A stretch of 64,000 nucleotides of DNA from Saccharothrix syringae (GCF_009498035.1 NZ_CP034550.1:3782001-3846000); one strand, 5' to 3'. Shown: positions 50,831-60,227, numbered from the stretch's first letter. Numbers and translations: made by a program. The notes: generated by a model from the letters alone, not told the origin.

Positions 50831-52077
50831 GCCTGGGGATTCCCTTCAGCGACGGTCGGCGGGACAACGGCGCGGCCGGAGTCGGTCCCGCGCTTCCAGG
50901 CGGCCAGCCCGGTCGCGACCCGCTGGTCCGGCGCCGCCTGGGCGACCGGGGCGGCTTGGTCGGCGGTGCGCACCCGCCGGCGCCGGGGCAGGCCGTTGGG
51001 GGTGCGCGCCGGCTCCGCGTCGTCCTCGGTCGTGCGCCCGGTCGGCTGCCCGGGCGGCAGCGCGACGGCGTTGTCGGGCATGGTGGGCCTGCTGACGCGG
51101 GTGAGCAGTTCGTTCGGCAGGAACACCACCGCGCGCACACCGCCGTACGGCGAGCGCGTGTCCACCGAGACGCGGAAGCCGTAGCGCTTGGCCAGCACGC
51201 CGATGACCGCGAACCCGACCTGCGGCGGGTCGCCGAGCCGGTTGATGTCGCTGGAGCCGTCCCCGGCCAGCAGCCGGGCCGCGCGCTGCAGCTCCTCGAC
51301 GGTCATGCCGACGCCGCCGTCGTCGACCATCACGACCATGCCGTTGTGCGCCTGCTGGAAGTTGACCTCGACGCTGGTGTTGGGCGGCGAGTGCCGGGCG
51401 CCGTTGTCGAGCAGCTCGGCCACGGCCAGCACGACCGGCTCGACCGCCCGGCTGACCACCGCCACGTCCGACTCGGCCGGGACGTTGATCCGCAGGTAGT
51501 CCCGGATCCGCGAGGTGGCGCCGCGCACCACGTCGGTCAGCGACGACGCCGACCGCTGCTGCCCCGGCCACGACCCGCAGAGCACCGCGGTGGCCTGGGC
51601 CCGGCGGTTGAGCTGGGAGTTCATGTGGTCGATCCGCATCAGGCCCGCGAGCACGTCCGGGTCGTCGTGCCGCTCCTGCATGGCCGAGATCGCGACCTGC
51701 TGCTCGTTGGCCAGGCTCTGCACCGCGCGCATCATCGACTTGAGCGTGGCGCGGGCCGACTGCTCGCCCCGCTCGGTGGCCTGCCGGACCGAGTCGGTGA
51801 ACAGCGCGAGCACCGGCTCGTGGCCCCCGCCCACCTCCGGGTGCCGCGGTCCGGGCACCTCGACGGGCCGGTGGTTCAGCGACTCCGCCAGGGCGGGCAG
51901 CCGGGCGTCGACGAGGTGCTGCTCCTCCTCGGCGCGGAGCCGCACCAGGGCCTCGGCCCGTTCGGCCCGGACCAGCAGCGCGCGGGTCGTGCGGTGCCGG
52001 CGTACCAGCAGGAACAGTGAGATCAGCGCGACGGCGAGCGCGAACCAGAACGCCACCGCGAGTGTTTGTTGGTCCAT
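50827..52077 (-). CDS. cvnA: Membrane sensor kinase CvnA
   Basis: 416 residues. One N-terminal TM helix (residues ~5-24), a coiled segment, a dimerisation-like region with RIDHMNSQLNRR where the phosphorylatable His would be, and an HATPase domain with ELLDNGARHSPPN (N box) and VDDGGVGM (G box). The C-terminal 80 residues are disordered. Conservon kinases typically lack a long extracellular sensor and couple to CvnB-D. ATG 52077 follows AGAGGAA; a TTG immediately before is less likely. Confidence 0.93.
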   Translation of the reverse strand: MDQQTLAVAFWFALAVALISLFLLVRRHRTTRALLVRAERAEALVRLRAEEEQHLVDARLPALAESLNHRPVEVPGPRHPEVGGGHEPVLALFTDSVRQATERGEQSARATLKSMMRAVQSLANEQQVAISAMQERHDDPDVLAGLMRIDHMNSQLNRRAQATAVLCGSWPGQQRSASSLTDVVRGATSRIRDYLRINVPAESDVAVVSRAVEPVVLAVAELLDNGARHSPPNTSVEVNFQQAHNGMVVMVDDGGVGMTVEELQRAARLLAGDGSSDINRLGDPPQVGFAVIGVLAKRYGFRVSVDTRSPYGGVRAVVFLPNELLTRVSRPTMPDNAVALPPGQPTGRTTEDDAEPARTPNGLPRRRRVRTADQAAPVAQAAPDQRVATGLAAWKRGTDSGRAVVPPTVAEGNPQA

Positions 52078-52594
52078 CAATTCCTCTGGTGCGGAGCTGC
52101 CGGATACAGGGCGTCAGCAGGTTCAGATCTTTATCACGGGACTTCGCCGGACGCCAAGTGGTGGTGGCAGTCTCCCCCTGATGGAGCAATGGGTGTGAAA
52201 TGCAATACCATATGTCTACTTGGGACGGTCGGTACGGGGGGTCGCTATCGGGGGCCTTGATCGATCAACTGACCTTGTCGAGACCTGGGGGCGGGTGGTT
52301 GCGGGGTGGTTGGCGTGGTGAATTCCGATTAAGCGCAAGAACGGTTTTGACGTGGTAGTCGGGTCCTCTGTTGGCAGGGGTGGTAGTTCGGTGTGCGCTT
52401 TCGCGTGCGGGGGTGCTGTCGTGCGGTGATTCGGTCGGACGTGTATTGACGTCCGGGGTGGAAGTTTGCGCGGTTGGGCGTTTCGGCGGGTGGTGGTCGG
52501 GTCGAGTGGGGGAGGGGGCGCCCGATTCCAACCCGGTCCCGCCCCCCACGCCGGCCCGGCGCTCCCCCGAGCGGTTGGGCACGAGACGCCCCTC
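52078..52594. promoter_or_regulatory. 517-bp upstream region of the conservon
   Basis: Between the AIM24 gene stop and cvnA start, both genes reading leftward. It is more AT-rich than coding DNA, with AT-rich words CATATG near 52210 and TTGACG near 52346, and should hold the conservon promoter. A 105-codon Pro/Thr-rich leftward frame (52265-52582) is present but has no ribosome-binding site. No clear operator is seen. Confidence 0.45.
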
Positions 52595-53266
52595 CTACTG
52601 CGCCGCCGGCTTCGGGTGCCCCTCCGATGCCTGCACGACGACGATCCCCCGCCCGGTCAGCGCGAGCTGGTACGCCTCGCCCGACCCGCGCCCGATGGCC
52701 GCCGCGAGCTTCGCGGTCCGGCGGATCGAGGACTGCAACGACGTGGACCACAGGACGGCGGACTGCATGTCGACGTACGTCGGCACGTCCACGTTCAACA
52801 CCACCGGCGTGCCGTACGCCGTGATGGCCAGGGCCCCGGTGCCGGTGAACGTGGTGTTGAACAGGCCGCCGCTGAGCACGGAGGCGCCCTCGACGCGGTT
52901 GATGTCCCACTTGAGCGTGTTCTCGAACGCCAGCACGTTGCCGCCGTTGACGGTCACCCCCTCGTCCTCCAGGTGGACGATGAACACCTCGTCGGCGTCC
53001 TGGGCGAGGAAGACGTCACCGCTGCCCGACACCTTCATCAGTGACATGCCCTCGCCGGTGAAAGCCTTCTTGAACAGCTTCCCGATGCCGCCGCTGCCCT
53101 CGTAGGCGAAGTCGACGTCGCCCTGGTAGGCCACCATGGAACCCTGCTTGGCGAAGAAGAACCCGCCGGTGCCGGTGAGGTCCACCTTGAGCATGCGGTC
53201 GTTCTGGAGCTGGAAGCTGCCGGGTTCGACGGACCGCTCCGCGTGGTCGAGCAGTGAGCTGCGCAT
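52595..53266 (-). CDS. AIM24-family protein
   Basis: 223 residues. AIM24/TRAP-like beta-rich fold with GTGGFFFAKQGSMVAYQGDV, FFxFxGEGMSLMKVSGSG-like GDVFLAQ and VLAFENTLKWDI segments. No signal peptide, so cytosolic. Bacterial AIM24 proteins are abundant in actinobacteria, often beside TerD-like or redox genes, with no established function. It is the first gene upstream of the conservon but separated by over 500 bp, so separately transcribed. Divergent from the glycosyltransferase gene. Confidence 0.93.
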   Translation of the reverse strand: MRSSLLDHAERSVEPGSFQLQNDRMLKVDLTGTGGFFFAKQGSMVAYQGDVDFAYEGSGGIGKLFKKAFTGEGMSLMKVSGSGDVFLAQDADEVFIVHLEDEGVTVNGGNVLAFENTLKWDINRVEGASVLSGGLFNTTFTGTGALAITAYGTPVVLNVDVPTYVDMQSAVLWSTSLQSSIRRTAKLAAAIGRGSGEAYQLALTGRGIVVVQASEGHPKPAAQ

Positions 53267-53553
53267 GGCCCGATGGTGTCAGGTGATCACCGAAGCGCGC
53301 ATCCCGGACCGACCGCCCCCGCCCCCTGCCCGAAAGGGCCGCGGTTGCGCGGTGCCGAAGTGCCGTCGCCGACACCGCCGAACCGATCGAAACCCCCCTC
53401 GGCAACGCGCTGACCTGGCCGATCACCGTCCCGCACCGCCACGGGGCCGAAGTGACCGATACTCGCTTCCGGGCCGTCACGCAACGTACGCGATCGACTT
53501 CGTTCCGGGTAGCGTCGCAAGGGCTCGCGCAGCCGACGCTGGGGTCATTGCCG

Positions 53554-56154
53554 ATGACGGTGCTCTGGGGTGTCTCCTTCGACGCGACCCCGCTGTCCGG
53601 TGTGGTCGTCGAGTTCCTGAAGACCGCCCGCCGCCTGGCGGCGGGCACCGCCTACTCCGTGCACCTCGACCTCGGCTACGACATCAAGGCCGACAAGGAC
53701 GCCTTCTTCCGCCCCTACCGCGACGAGGCCGCGCTCTTCCCCGACTGGGTGCGGCTGGACCGCGTCGACGGCCTGGCGGACGTGCCCGGCTACGACCGGT
53801 CGTTCGTCGAGCGGGTGCTCGCCGAGGTGGTGCAGGGCGGGGACCCGGCGCTGCTGGGCGAGGTCGACCGGGTCGCCGCCGGGGTCGCCGACCGGATCGA
53901 GCGGACCTGGGAACGGCTCGGCGTGACCCTGGTCGTGGTCGAGAACGGCACCCTGCCGGAGAACATCACCTACACCAGGGCGCTCTACCGGGCGATCGAG
54001 CGCTACGGGGCCCGCCACCGGCTCGGCCGGTTCGTGCTGTGGCGCGACCACGACCTGATGTGGCAGAGCGAGCCCGGCGCGGCGAAGTACGGCCGGTTCC
54101 CGTACCCGGCCACGCCCGCGCCCCGGAACTCGCCGCACGTCCACTACTTCGCGCTGCACGAGCACGCCAGGAGGCGGACCCTCGACTGGGTGCCCGACCT
54201 GACCACCATCGACGTGCTGCCCAACGCGTTCACCTGCCGCACCGCCGAGGTGGACGAGCGCAACGCCGGGTTCCGCCGCGACCACGGCATCCCCGAGGGC
54301 GCCGCGCTGCTCGCCCGGATCACCCGGGTCATCCCGCAGAAGCGCGTCGACCGCGACATCCACCTGCTGGCGCTGCTGGCCGACCGGCTCGACGCCCACC
54401 TGTTCGTCGCGGGCGACGTGGACGAGGCGCCGGGTGAGCACGCCCGGCTGACCGCGCTGGCCACCCGGCTCGGCGTGCGCGACCGGGTCGTGTTCGGCGG
54501 CTGGCTGACCCCGTACGACACGCGGGTGGCGGGGCGGTACTCGGTGCGCGACCTGCTCGCGCACGCCGACCTGGTCACGTTCCTGACCTCCTACGACTAC
54601 GAGAGCTACGGCAACCCGGTCAGCGAGGCCGTCGCGTCCGGCACGCCGTACGCCACCAGCCGGTACGAGCTGTACGACGAGGTCTACGGCGACCGGGGCT
54701 TCCGGGCGCCGGTGCTGGACGTGCGGGTCCACGACCTGCCGACGCCGGGGTTCGCCGACGAGGTGGCGGAGCTGATCACCGACGAGGGGAAGCGAGCCGA
54801 AGTGGTCGAGCACAACCGGGAGCTGGGGGAGGCGCTGTTCGGCGAGTCGGTCGCGGGCGGCCTGCTCGACCGCCTCTACCCGCCGCCGATGGGGCCGCGC
54901 ACGCGGATGAGCGTCGTGCTGCCGGTCTACAACGAGGCCGCCACCCTGCGCGAGGTGCTGCGCACGCTGCACGACCAGCGCGACGGCGACGGCCCGCTGG
55001 ACCGGGACCTGTACGAGGTGGTGCTGGTGGACAACAACTCCACCGACGACACCGCCGCCATCGCCCGCGAGTTCGCCGCCGCGCACCCCGACCTGGCCGT
55101 GCACGTCATCCACGAACCGGAGCAGGGCGTGTCGTGCGCCCGCCGGGCGGGCATGGAGTTCGCCGCGGCGCGCAGCCGCAACCGGTCCGGCACCGACGTC
55201 GACGAGCGCTTCTACCTGGTCTCCGCGGACGCCGACTGCCGCGTGGACCCGCACTGGCTGGCCGAGCTGCTGGCCGCGATGGAGACCTCCAAGGCCGCCA
55301 TCGCCGTCTGCGACTACTACTACAACCCCGACCACTTCACCGGCCGCCCCCGGCTGTGGGACGCGATCCAGCGCACGCTGCGGTGCCGCGCGGTGACCTT
55401 CTCCCTGTTCGGCGGCTTCCCCGACGGCAAGGGCTTCGCGGTCGAGCGCGAGGCGTACGAGCGGGTCGGCGGCATCGAGGTGTTCTACCAGCTCCAGGGC
55501 GGCCGGTTCGTCAACCACCTGTCCGACGACTGGGACTTCGGCATCAAGGTCGCCAACGCGGGCGGGGGGATCACCTACGCGCCGCGGTCGCGGGTGGAGA
55601 TCAACCCCCGGCGCATCGACCACGCCCTGGACGAGGTCATCACCGGCCGGGCCTACGGCTCGGACGGCATCATCGTCATGCGCGACATCCGCCCCGAACC
55701 ACCGGCCGGCGCCGGCGGCGACCTGACCGCGGAGCAGGCCCGGCTGGCGTGGGACTTCTCCATCAAGGACTTCACGCCGAAGAACGTCGTCCTGCCGGTG
55801 CTGCTCACCCCGTCGCTGCTGGAGGACGAGGCGGTCGTGGCGTTCTTCGGCCCGGACCTGGCGGCCCGCCTGGGCCGGCGCATCGCCGAGATCCGGGACG
55901 AGATGCGGGTGCTGGACTTCGCGCCGATCCACTCCTACAAGACGCCCTCGTACCGGCTGTACTTCGAGTTCGCCGACGAGATCTTCGCCCGGCTGCGCCT
56001 GCACGTCGGCGAGGACATCGGCTACCCGCCGCCGCTGCCGCCGTGCCTGCGAGACGTGCCGCCCGAGCGGTTCACCGAGTTCGTCCGCTACTACTGCGAG
56101 GACCGGGAGTCGGGCGAGGCGCACAACCACTTCGGCAACGGGGGCGTGTTCTGA
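53554..56154 (+). CDS. GT4-GT2 bifunctional glycosyltransferase fusion
   Basis: 866 residues. Residues 1-440 are a GT4/GT-B enzyme: RITRVIPQKRVDRDI and the nucleotide-sugar motif DYESYGNPVSEAVASG. Residues ~452-710 are a GT2/GT-A enzyme: MSVVLPVYNEAATLR, LVDNNSTDDT and the DAD metal site in SADADCRVD. About 150 extra residues form a C-terminal domain. ATG 53554 is preferred because translation from there starts with the normal domain; a frame extension to 53452 lacks a ribosome-binding site. Cytosolic, no TM. It is directly coupled to a radical SAM gene (TGATG), implying a joint pathway. Acceptor and sugar are unknown. Confidence 0.88.
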   Translation: MTVLWGVSFDATPLSGVVVEFLKTARRLAAGTAYSVHLDLGYDIKADKDAFFRPYRDEAALFPDWVRLDRVDGLADVPGYDRSFVERVLAEVVQGGDPALLGEVDRVAAGVADRIERTWERLGVTLVVVENGTLPENITYTRALYRAIERYGARHRLGRFVLWRDHDLMWQSEPGAAKYGRFPYPATPAPRNSPHVHYFALHEHARRRTLDWVPDLTTIDVLPNAFTCRTAEVDERNAGFRRDHGIPEGAALLARITRVIPQKRVDRDIHLLALLADRLDAHLFVAGDVDEAPGEHARLTALATRLGVRDRVVFGGWLTPYDTRVAGRYSVRDLLAHADLVTFLTSYDYESYGNPVSEAVASGTPYATSRYELYDEVYGDRGFRAPVLDVRVHDLPTPGFADEVAELITDEGKRAEVVEHNRELGEALFGESVAGGLLDRLYPPPMGPRTRMSVVLPVYNEAATLREVLRTLHDQRDGDGPLDRDLYEVVLVDNNSTDDTAAIAREFAAAHPDLAVHVIHEPEQGVSCARRAGMEFAAARSRNRSGTDVDERFYLVSADADCRVDPHWLAELLAAMETSKAAIAVCDYYYNPDHFTGRPRLWDAIQRTLRCRAVTFSLFGGFPDGKGFAVEREAYERVGGIEVFYQLQGGRFVNHLSDDWDFGIKVANAGGGITYAPRSRVEINPRRIDHALDEVITGRAYGSDGIIVMRDIRPEPPAGAGGDLTAEQARLAWDFSIKDFTPKNVVLPVLLTPSLLEDEAVVAFFGPDLAARLGRRIAEIRDEMRVLDFAPIHSYKTPSYRLYFEFADEIFARLRLHVGEDIGYPPPLPPCLRDVPPERFTEFVRYYCEDRESGEAHNHFGNGGVF

Positions 56155-57605
56155 TGGCGCTGACCTACGAGCAGGCCGTGGACTCCCTGCACGTGCTGGA
56201 CCCCGCGTGGCCGCGCCCGGCGGTGCTCGACGCCCTGGGCGCGCCGGAGAACCGGCACCTGCTCGACTACGTCAAGGAGGACCCGTTCGGGGCGCACGTC
56301 TTCCCCGGCAACGTGCCCGGCTACGCGCCCGAGGCGTTCCTGGCCGACCTCGACGCGCAGCTACCCGCCGGCGGCCCCATCCACCTGTGGTCCTACATCC
56401 CCACCTGCGCCTACCGGTGCCGGTTCTGCCAGTACCCGGTGGTGGTGGTCAAGGGTCCGCCGGAGGTCACCCGGGAGCGGGCCGCGCACTGGGTGGACCT
56501 CAACATCGCGGAGGCCCGGCTGTGGCTGGCCGCCGTGCCGAACCTGGCCCGCGCCGAGGTCGGCGAGTTCAACGTCTTCGGCGGCACGCCGTCGCTGCTG
56601 CCCGAGCCGGAGATCCGCCGCCTGCTGGACTTCTACCGGGAGAACTTCCGCTTCACCGCGGCCTCGACGATCCGCTTCGAGGGCGACCCGAGCACGTTCA
56701 CCCCGGCCAAGCTGGAGCTGCTGCGCGGGCTGGGCTGCACCAAGCTGTCCAGCGGCGTGCAGTCCTTCGACGACCACGTGCTGCGGGAGAGCGGCCGGGA
56801 GCACACGTCGGCCATGTGCGTCGACTTCGTGCGCAACGCCAAGGCCGCCGGGTTCGAGTGGGTGAGCATCGACCTGATGTACGGCCTGCTGGACCAGACC
56901 GCGGACAGCGTCCGCCGCGACCTCGACGTGGTGCTGGAGCACGAGGTGCCCGCGGTGGTGTGCACCAAGCTCCACCTGGCGTCCTACGCGGACTCGCGCA
57001 CCGGCGTGACGGGGGAGAAGCCCGCCGCCTGGCAGCTGCCCGACTACCGGGACCGGCTGGTCCGCCGGGGGCACCGCTGGCCGACGCTGGGCGAGCAGTA
57101 CCAGATGCGGGAGCTGCTGACCGAGGGCCTGCGCGCCGACGGCTACGCCGAGCACCCCACCATGTACTTCGCCCGCGCCGGTTTGGGGCCGGAGAAGTGG
57201 AAGTCCATCATGGTCGACCAGGACCGGCAGGAGCCGGAGGTGGCGATCGGGCTGGGCGGCAGTTCGAGCTGCCGGGCCTCGGAGGCGATCACCGACGTGA
57301 ACTCCCGGCGGTACGCCGAGACCGTGCGCGCGGGCCGGGTGCCGCTGGGGTCGGCCACCCGCTTCACGCCCGAGGCCCAGGAGTCGCGCGCGGTGAAGAT
57401 GGCGCTGTCCACCCTCCGGCCGCTCGACGACGCCCTGCACCGGCGGCGCTTCCCGGGGCGGTCGCTGTTCGCCGAGCCGTGGCTGGGCCGGTTCCTGGCC
57501 CTGGAGGCGCGCGGCCTGGTCCGGCTGGACCGGACCGCGGGGACCGTCGCGCTCACCCGGGACGGCGAGGTGCTGGTCGAGGCGGTCATCAACACCGAGC
57601 TGTGA
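56154..57605 (+). CDS. HemN-like radical SAM protein
   Basis: 483 residues. The iron-sulfur motif CAYRCRFC gives Cys85, Cys89 and Cys92 (CX3CX2C). EFNVFGGTPSLLP, GVQSFDDHVL and WVSIDLMYGLLDQT follow the oxygen-independent coproporphyrinogen oxidase (HemN/HemW) pattern; the C-terminal part resembles the HemN tail. There are no other heme genes nearby, and the gene overlaps the glycosyltransferase stop as TGATG, so a pathway role other than heme synthesis is likely. It converges on the STAS gene with 13 bp between stops. Confidence 0.9.
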   Translation: MALTYEQAVDSLHVLDPAWPRPAVLDALGAPENRHLLDYVKEDPFGAHVFPGNVPGYAPEAFLADLDAQLPAGGPIHLWSYIPTCAYRCRFCQYPVVVVKGPPEVTRERAAHWVDLNIAEARLWLAAVPNLARAEVGEFNVFGGTPSLLPEPEIRRLLDFYRENFRFTAASTIRFEGDPSTFTPAKLELLRGLGCTKLSSGVQSFDDHVLRESGREHTSAMCVDFVRNAKAAGFEWVSIDLMYGLLDQTADSVRRDLDVVLEHEVPAVVCTKLHLASYADSRTGVTGEKPAAWQLPDYRDRLVRRGHRWPTLGEQYQMRELLTEGLRADGYAEHPTMYFARAGLGPEKWKSIMVDQDRQEPEVAIGLGGSSSCRASEAITDVNSRRYAETVRAGRVPLGSATRFTPEAQESRAVKMALSTLRPLDDALHRRRFPGRSLFAEPWLGRFLALEARGLVRLDRTAGTVALTRDGEVLVEAVINTEL

Positions 57606-57618
57606 ACCGCCGCGCCCC

Positions 57619-57942
57619 TCACCGGGTGAGCCGGCCCCGGTCGGCGTCGTGCACGGTGAAGATCTCCGTCAACCCGGTGACGTGCAGCATCCGGACCACC
57701 ATCGCGGGCGGGGCGACCAGCTCGACCGCGCCGCTGGACAGCTCGTGCGCGGCGATGAAGGCGCTGAGCCCGCTGGAGTCGCAGAAGGTCAGCCCGGTCA
57801 GGTCCAGGACGAGCCGGTCGCCCGCCGCCAGGCGCAGCCCGTCCAGGGCCGCGTGCAGCCGCGGGGCGGTCCGGTGGTCCAGCTCCCCGGTGAGCGCGAC
57901 GGTGTGGGCGGTGCCGTCGACGGCCGTGGTCAGTTCGAGCAC
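57619..57942 (-). CDS. STAS-domain anti-sigma-factor antagonist
   Basis: 107 residues, one STAS domain (VDGTAHTVALTGELDHRTA, VLDLTGLTFCDSSGLSAF). Ser56 in the DSSG loop is the expected phosphorylation site. It overlaps the phosphatase gene by 13 bp, so the pair forms a partner-switching unit: the phosphatase removes phosphate from this protein, which then binds the anti-sigma factor. GTG start at 57942. No anti-sigma kinase or sigma gene is in the window. Confidence 0.93.
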   Translation of the reverse strand: MLELTTAVDGTAHTVALTGELDHRTAPRLHAALDGLRLAAGDRLVLDLTGLTFCDSSGLSAFIAAHELSSGAVELVAPPAMVVRMLHVTGLTEIFTVHDADRGRLTR

Positions 57943-59204
57943 CGCGCCTCCTGCGCGACCCGGGCGGGGACACCGATCGCGAGCACCGCGGTGTCGTCGG
58001 AGGGCGACCGCGACCAGTCGGTCAGCAACCGCACCAGCAGGTCCACCACGGTGCGCGCGTCCCGGCCGGTCATCCCGGCGGCGGCCTCGACCAGCCCTTC
58101 CTCCTCCAGCATGGTGCCGTCGGCGCGGCGGGCCTCGGTGAGGCCGTCGGAGTGCAGGACCAGCACGTCACCCGGCTCCAGCCGGGTCGTGGCGGCGGTG
58201 AACCTGGCCCGGGGCAGGACGCCGACGAGCTGCCCGCCCGGCGTGGGCAGCGGCTCGACCCCGCCCGCGGCGCGCAGGACCAGCGGCGAGGGGTGCCCGC
58301 CGCCCGCCACGGTGACCGCGAGCCCGTCGCCGTCCGGTTCGAGCACGCCGAAGACCACCGTGCAGAACCGCGGCGCCCCGGTCCGGCGCTGCTGCAGCAG
58401 GACCGCGTTGAGGGTGGTCAGCACGGCCACGGGGTCGGTGTCGTGCACGGCGGCGGCGCGCAGGGCGTACCGGGTCAGCGACGTCAGCACGGCGGCCTCG
58501 GGCCCCTTGCCGCACACGTCGCCCAGGAAGAACCCCCACCGGTCGCCGCCCAGGGGGAACACGTCGTAGAAGTCGCCGCCCACCTGGTCGCTGGACGCGA
58601 CCTGGTAGTGGGCGGCGAGGTCGACGCCGTCGACCTCGGGCAGCGCGTCGGGCAGCAGGGTGCGCTGGAGGGTGCCGGTCAGCCGCTCCAGGCGTTCCCG
58701 CTCCTGCTCGGCGCGGCGCTTGGCGGCCAGCAGCTCCCGCTCGTACGCGCGCCGCTCGCGGGCGTCGAACACGGTCAGGCGCACCAGCAGCGGCCGGCCC
58801 TCCGCGCCGCTCTTGACCCGCGCGCTGACCAGGGTGGGCAGCCGGCGGCCGTCGGCGGCCACCAGCTCCAGGGCCAGCTCGCGGACCTCGCCGTGCATGC
58901 GCAGCATCGGCGCGTAGTGCGTCTCGTGGTAGAGCCTGCCGCCGCCGGTCAGCAGGTCGGTGAAGCGCCTGACGCCGACCAGCTCCTCGCGCCGGTACCC
59001 GAGCCAGCCCAGCAGCGTCTCGTTGACCTTGGCGATCTCGCCGTCCATGAGGGTCGACAGGTAGCCGCAGGGCGCCTTGTCGTACAGCTCCTCGGCGTCG
59101 TCCTCCAGCAGGGACGAGAACACCGCCCGCGGGTCGCGGATCGCCGGGTCGCCGTCCTCGCCGGGCTCGTCGGACCCGCCCAGGCCGGTCCCGGCGGCGC
59201 ACAT
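57930..59204 (-). CDS. rsbP: PAS-PP2C (SpoIIE-type) phosphatase, RsbP-like
   Basis: 424 residues. An N-terminal PAS domain (~35-150, LYDKAPCGYLSTLMDG), a coiled-coil (~155-185), then a PP2C phosphatase with QVGGDFYDVF and LGDVCGKGPEAAVL as the metal motifs. ATG 59204 overlaps the RsbQ-like hydrolase stop (TGATG). RsbP with RsbQ detects energy stress in Bacillus subtilis and dephosphorylates RsbV. The same three-gene order here supports an equivalent role acting on the downstream STAS protein. Confidence 0.92.
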   Translation of the reverse strand: MCAAGTGLGGSDEPGEDGDPAIRDPRAVFSSLLEDDAEELYDKAPCGYLSTLMDGEIAKVNETLLGWLGYRREELVGVRRFTDLLTGGGRLYHETHYAPMLRMHGEVRELALELVAADGRRLPTLVSARVKSGAEGRPLLVRLTVFDARERRAYERELLAAKRRAEQERERLERLTGTLQRTLLPDALPEVDGVDLAAHYQVASSDQVGGDFYDVFPLGGDRWGFFLGDVCGKGPEAAVLTSLTRYALRAAAVHDTDPVAVLTTLNAVLLQQRRTGAPRFCTVVFGVLEPDGDGLAVTVAGGGHPSPLVLRAAGGVEPLPTPGGQLVGVLPRARFTAATTRLEPGDVLVLHSDGLTEARRADGTMLEEEGLVEAAAGMTGRDARTVVDLLVRLLTDWSRSPSDDTAVLAIGVPARVAQEARCSN

Positions 59205-60019
59205 CACGACCCCGCACCCCCGGACCCGGCCAGGAAGCCGCGGATGGCGGCGGCGGTCTCCTCCGGCGCGCTCAGGTTCGGGCAGTGCCCCGTCGCGTTG
59301 AGCACCACCAGCTCGCTGCCGGGGATGGCGCGGTGCACGAACTCGCCCACCGCCCGGTCGGCGATGACGTCGTCGCGGCACTGGAGCACCAGGGTCGGCA
59401 GGCCCACCGCGGCCAGGTCGTCGCGGTTGTCCGACAGGAACGTCACGCGCGCGAAGTGCCGGGCGATCTCCGGGTCGGTGCGGCAGAAGCTCTCGGTCAG
59501 CTCCTGGCCCAGCTCGGGGCGGTCCGCATTGCCCATGATGGCCGGCGCCATCGCCGCCGACCAGCCCAGGTAGTTGCTGTCCAGCGAGTCCAGCAGCTCC
59601 TCGATGTCCGCGGTGCTGAACCCGCCCCGGTAGCCGTCGTCGTCCACGTAGCGCGGCGAGGGGCCGACCAGGACCAGCGCGCCGAACCGCGACGGGTCCC
59701 GGTTGGCGGCCAGCACGCCGATCATGGCGCTCACCGAGTGCCCGACGAACACCACGTCGCGCAGGTCCAGCTCGTCGAGCAGTTCGAGCACGTCGCCGGC
59801 GTAGCCGTCCAGGGAGGCGTAGCGCTCCGGCTGCCAGGCCGACAGGTCCGAGTGGCCGGCGCCCACGTGGTCGAACAGCACCACCCGGTGGTCGTCGGTG
59901 AACGCGGGGGTGACCAGCCGCCACATGTTCTGGTCGCAGCCGAAACCGTGCGAGAACACCACCGGTCGGCCGTCCGCCGGCCCCGACGCGGTGACGTTGT
60001 TCCTGGTCCGCACGTCCAT
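59204..60019 (-). CDS. rsbQ: RsbQ-like alpha/beta hydrolase
   Basis: 271 residues. Alpha/beta hydrolase with nucleophile elbow GHSVSAMIG (Ser95), acid in QCRDDVIA (~Asp217) and His245 in TGHCPNLS. The segments LVGPSPRYVDDDGYRGGF and SFCRTDPEIARHFARVTFLSD are the RsbQ hallmark, not general hydrolases. RsbQ makes a small hydrophobic signal for the RsbP PAS domain. The ATG has no clear Shine-Dalgarno, and GATACT lies 6 nt upstream on this strand, so the message may be leaderless. First gene of the partner-switching operon. Confidence 0.92.
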   Translation of the reverse strand: MDVRTRNNVTASGPADGRPVVFSHGFGCDQNMWRLVTPAFTDDHRVVLFDHVGAGHSDLSAWQPERYASLDGYAGDVLELLDELDLRDVVFVGHSVSAMIGVLAANRDPSRFGALVLVGPSPRYVDDDGYRGGFSTADIEELLDSLDSNYLGWSAAMAPAIMGNADRPELGQELTESFCRTDPEIARHFARVTFLSDNRDDLAAVGLPTLVLQCRDDVIADRAVGEFVHRAIPGSELVVLNATGHCPNLSAPEETAAAIRGFLAGSGGAGS

Positions 60020-60129
60020 GGCGGCAGTATCGCACCACGGCTGATCATCGCCGCCCGCGGTGTCGGTGTCGGCGTCGAACGGATTCGACGTCTTGAATGG
60101 GCGTTGATGTCGAAACACCCGTTGATCTA

Positions 60130-60144
60130 ACCGAAACTTTCGGT
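60130..60144. promoter_or_regulatory. Palindrome with CGAAACTTTCG core before the SGNH-CBM2 gene
   Basis: ACCGAAA-C-TTTCGGT, a perfect 15-bp palindrome around a central C, 83 bp upstream of the ATG at 60228. The core CGAAACTTTCG is the inverted repeat described upstream of xylanase and related genes in Streptomyces, so a LacI-type sugar regulator is expected. Confidence 0.6.
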
Positions 60145-60227
60145 AGCCTCCTGGGGAGAAGTTCTTCGACGCATCGCCACCCCGGGTGCGGCCGCCGGCA
60201 TCCCCGATCCGACCGAGAGGAAGACCC

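Noticed and set aside
52265..52582. 105-codon Pro/Thr-rich frame upstream of the conservon
   Set aside because: No ribosome-binding site, no conserved motif and composition like other chance frames; treated as part of the promoter region.
56154..57605. Heme biosynthesis hemN/hemW gene
   Set aside because: Coupled to a glycosyltransferase with no other heme genes nearby; sequence is HemN-like but context argues for a different role, so no heme gene symbol was given.
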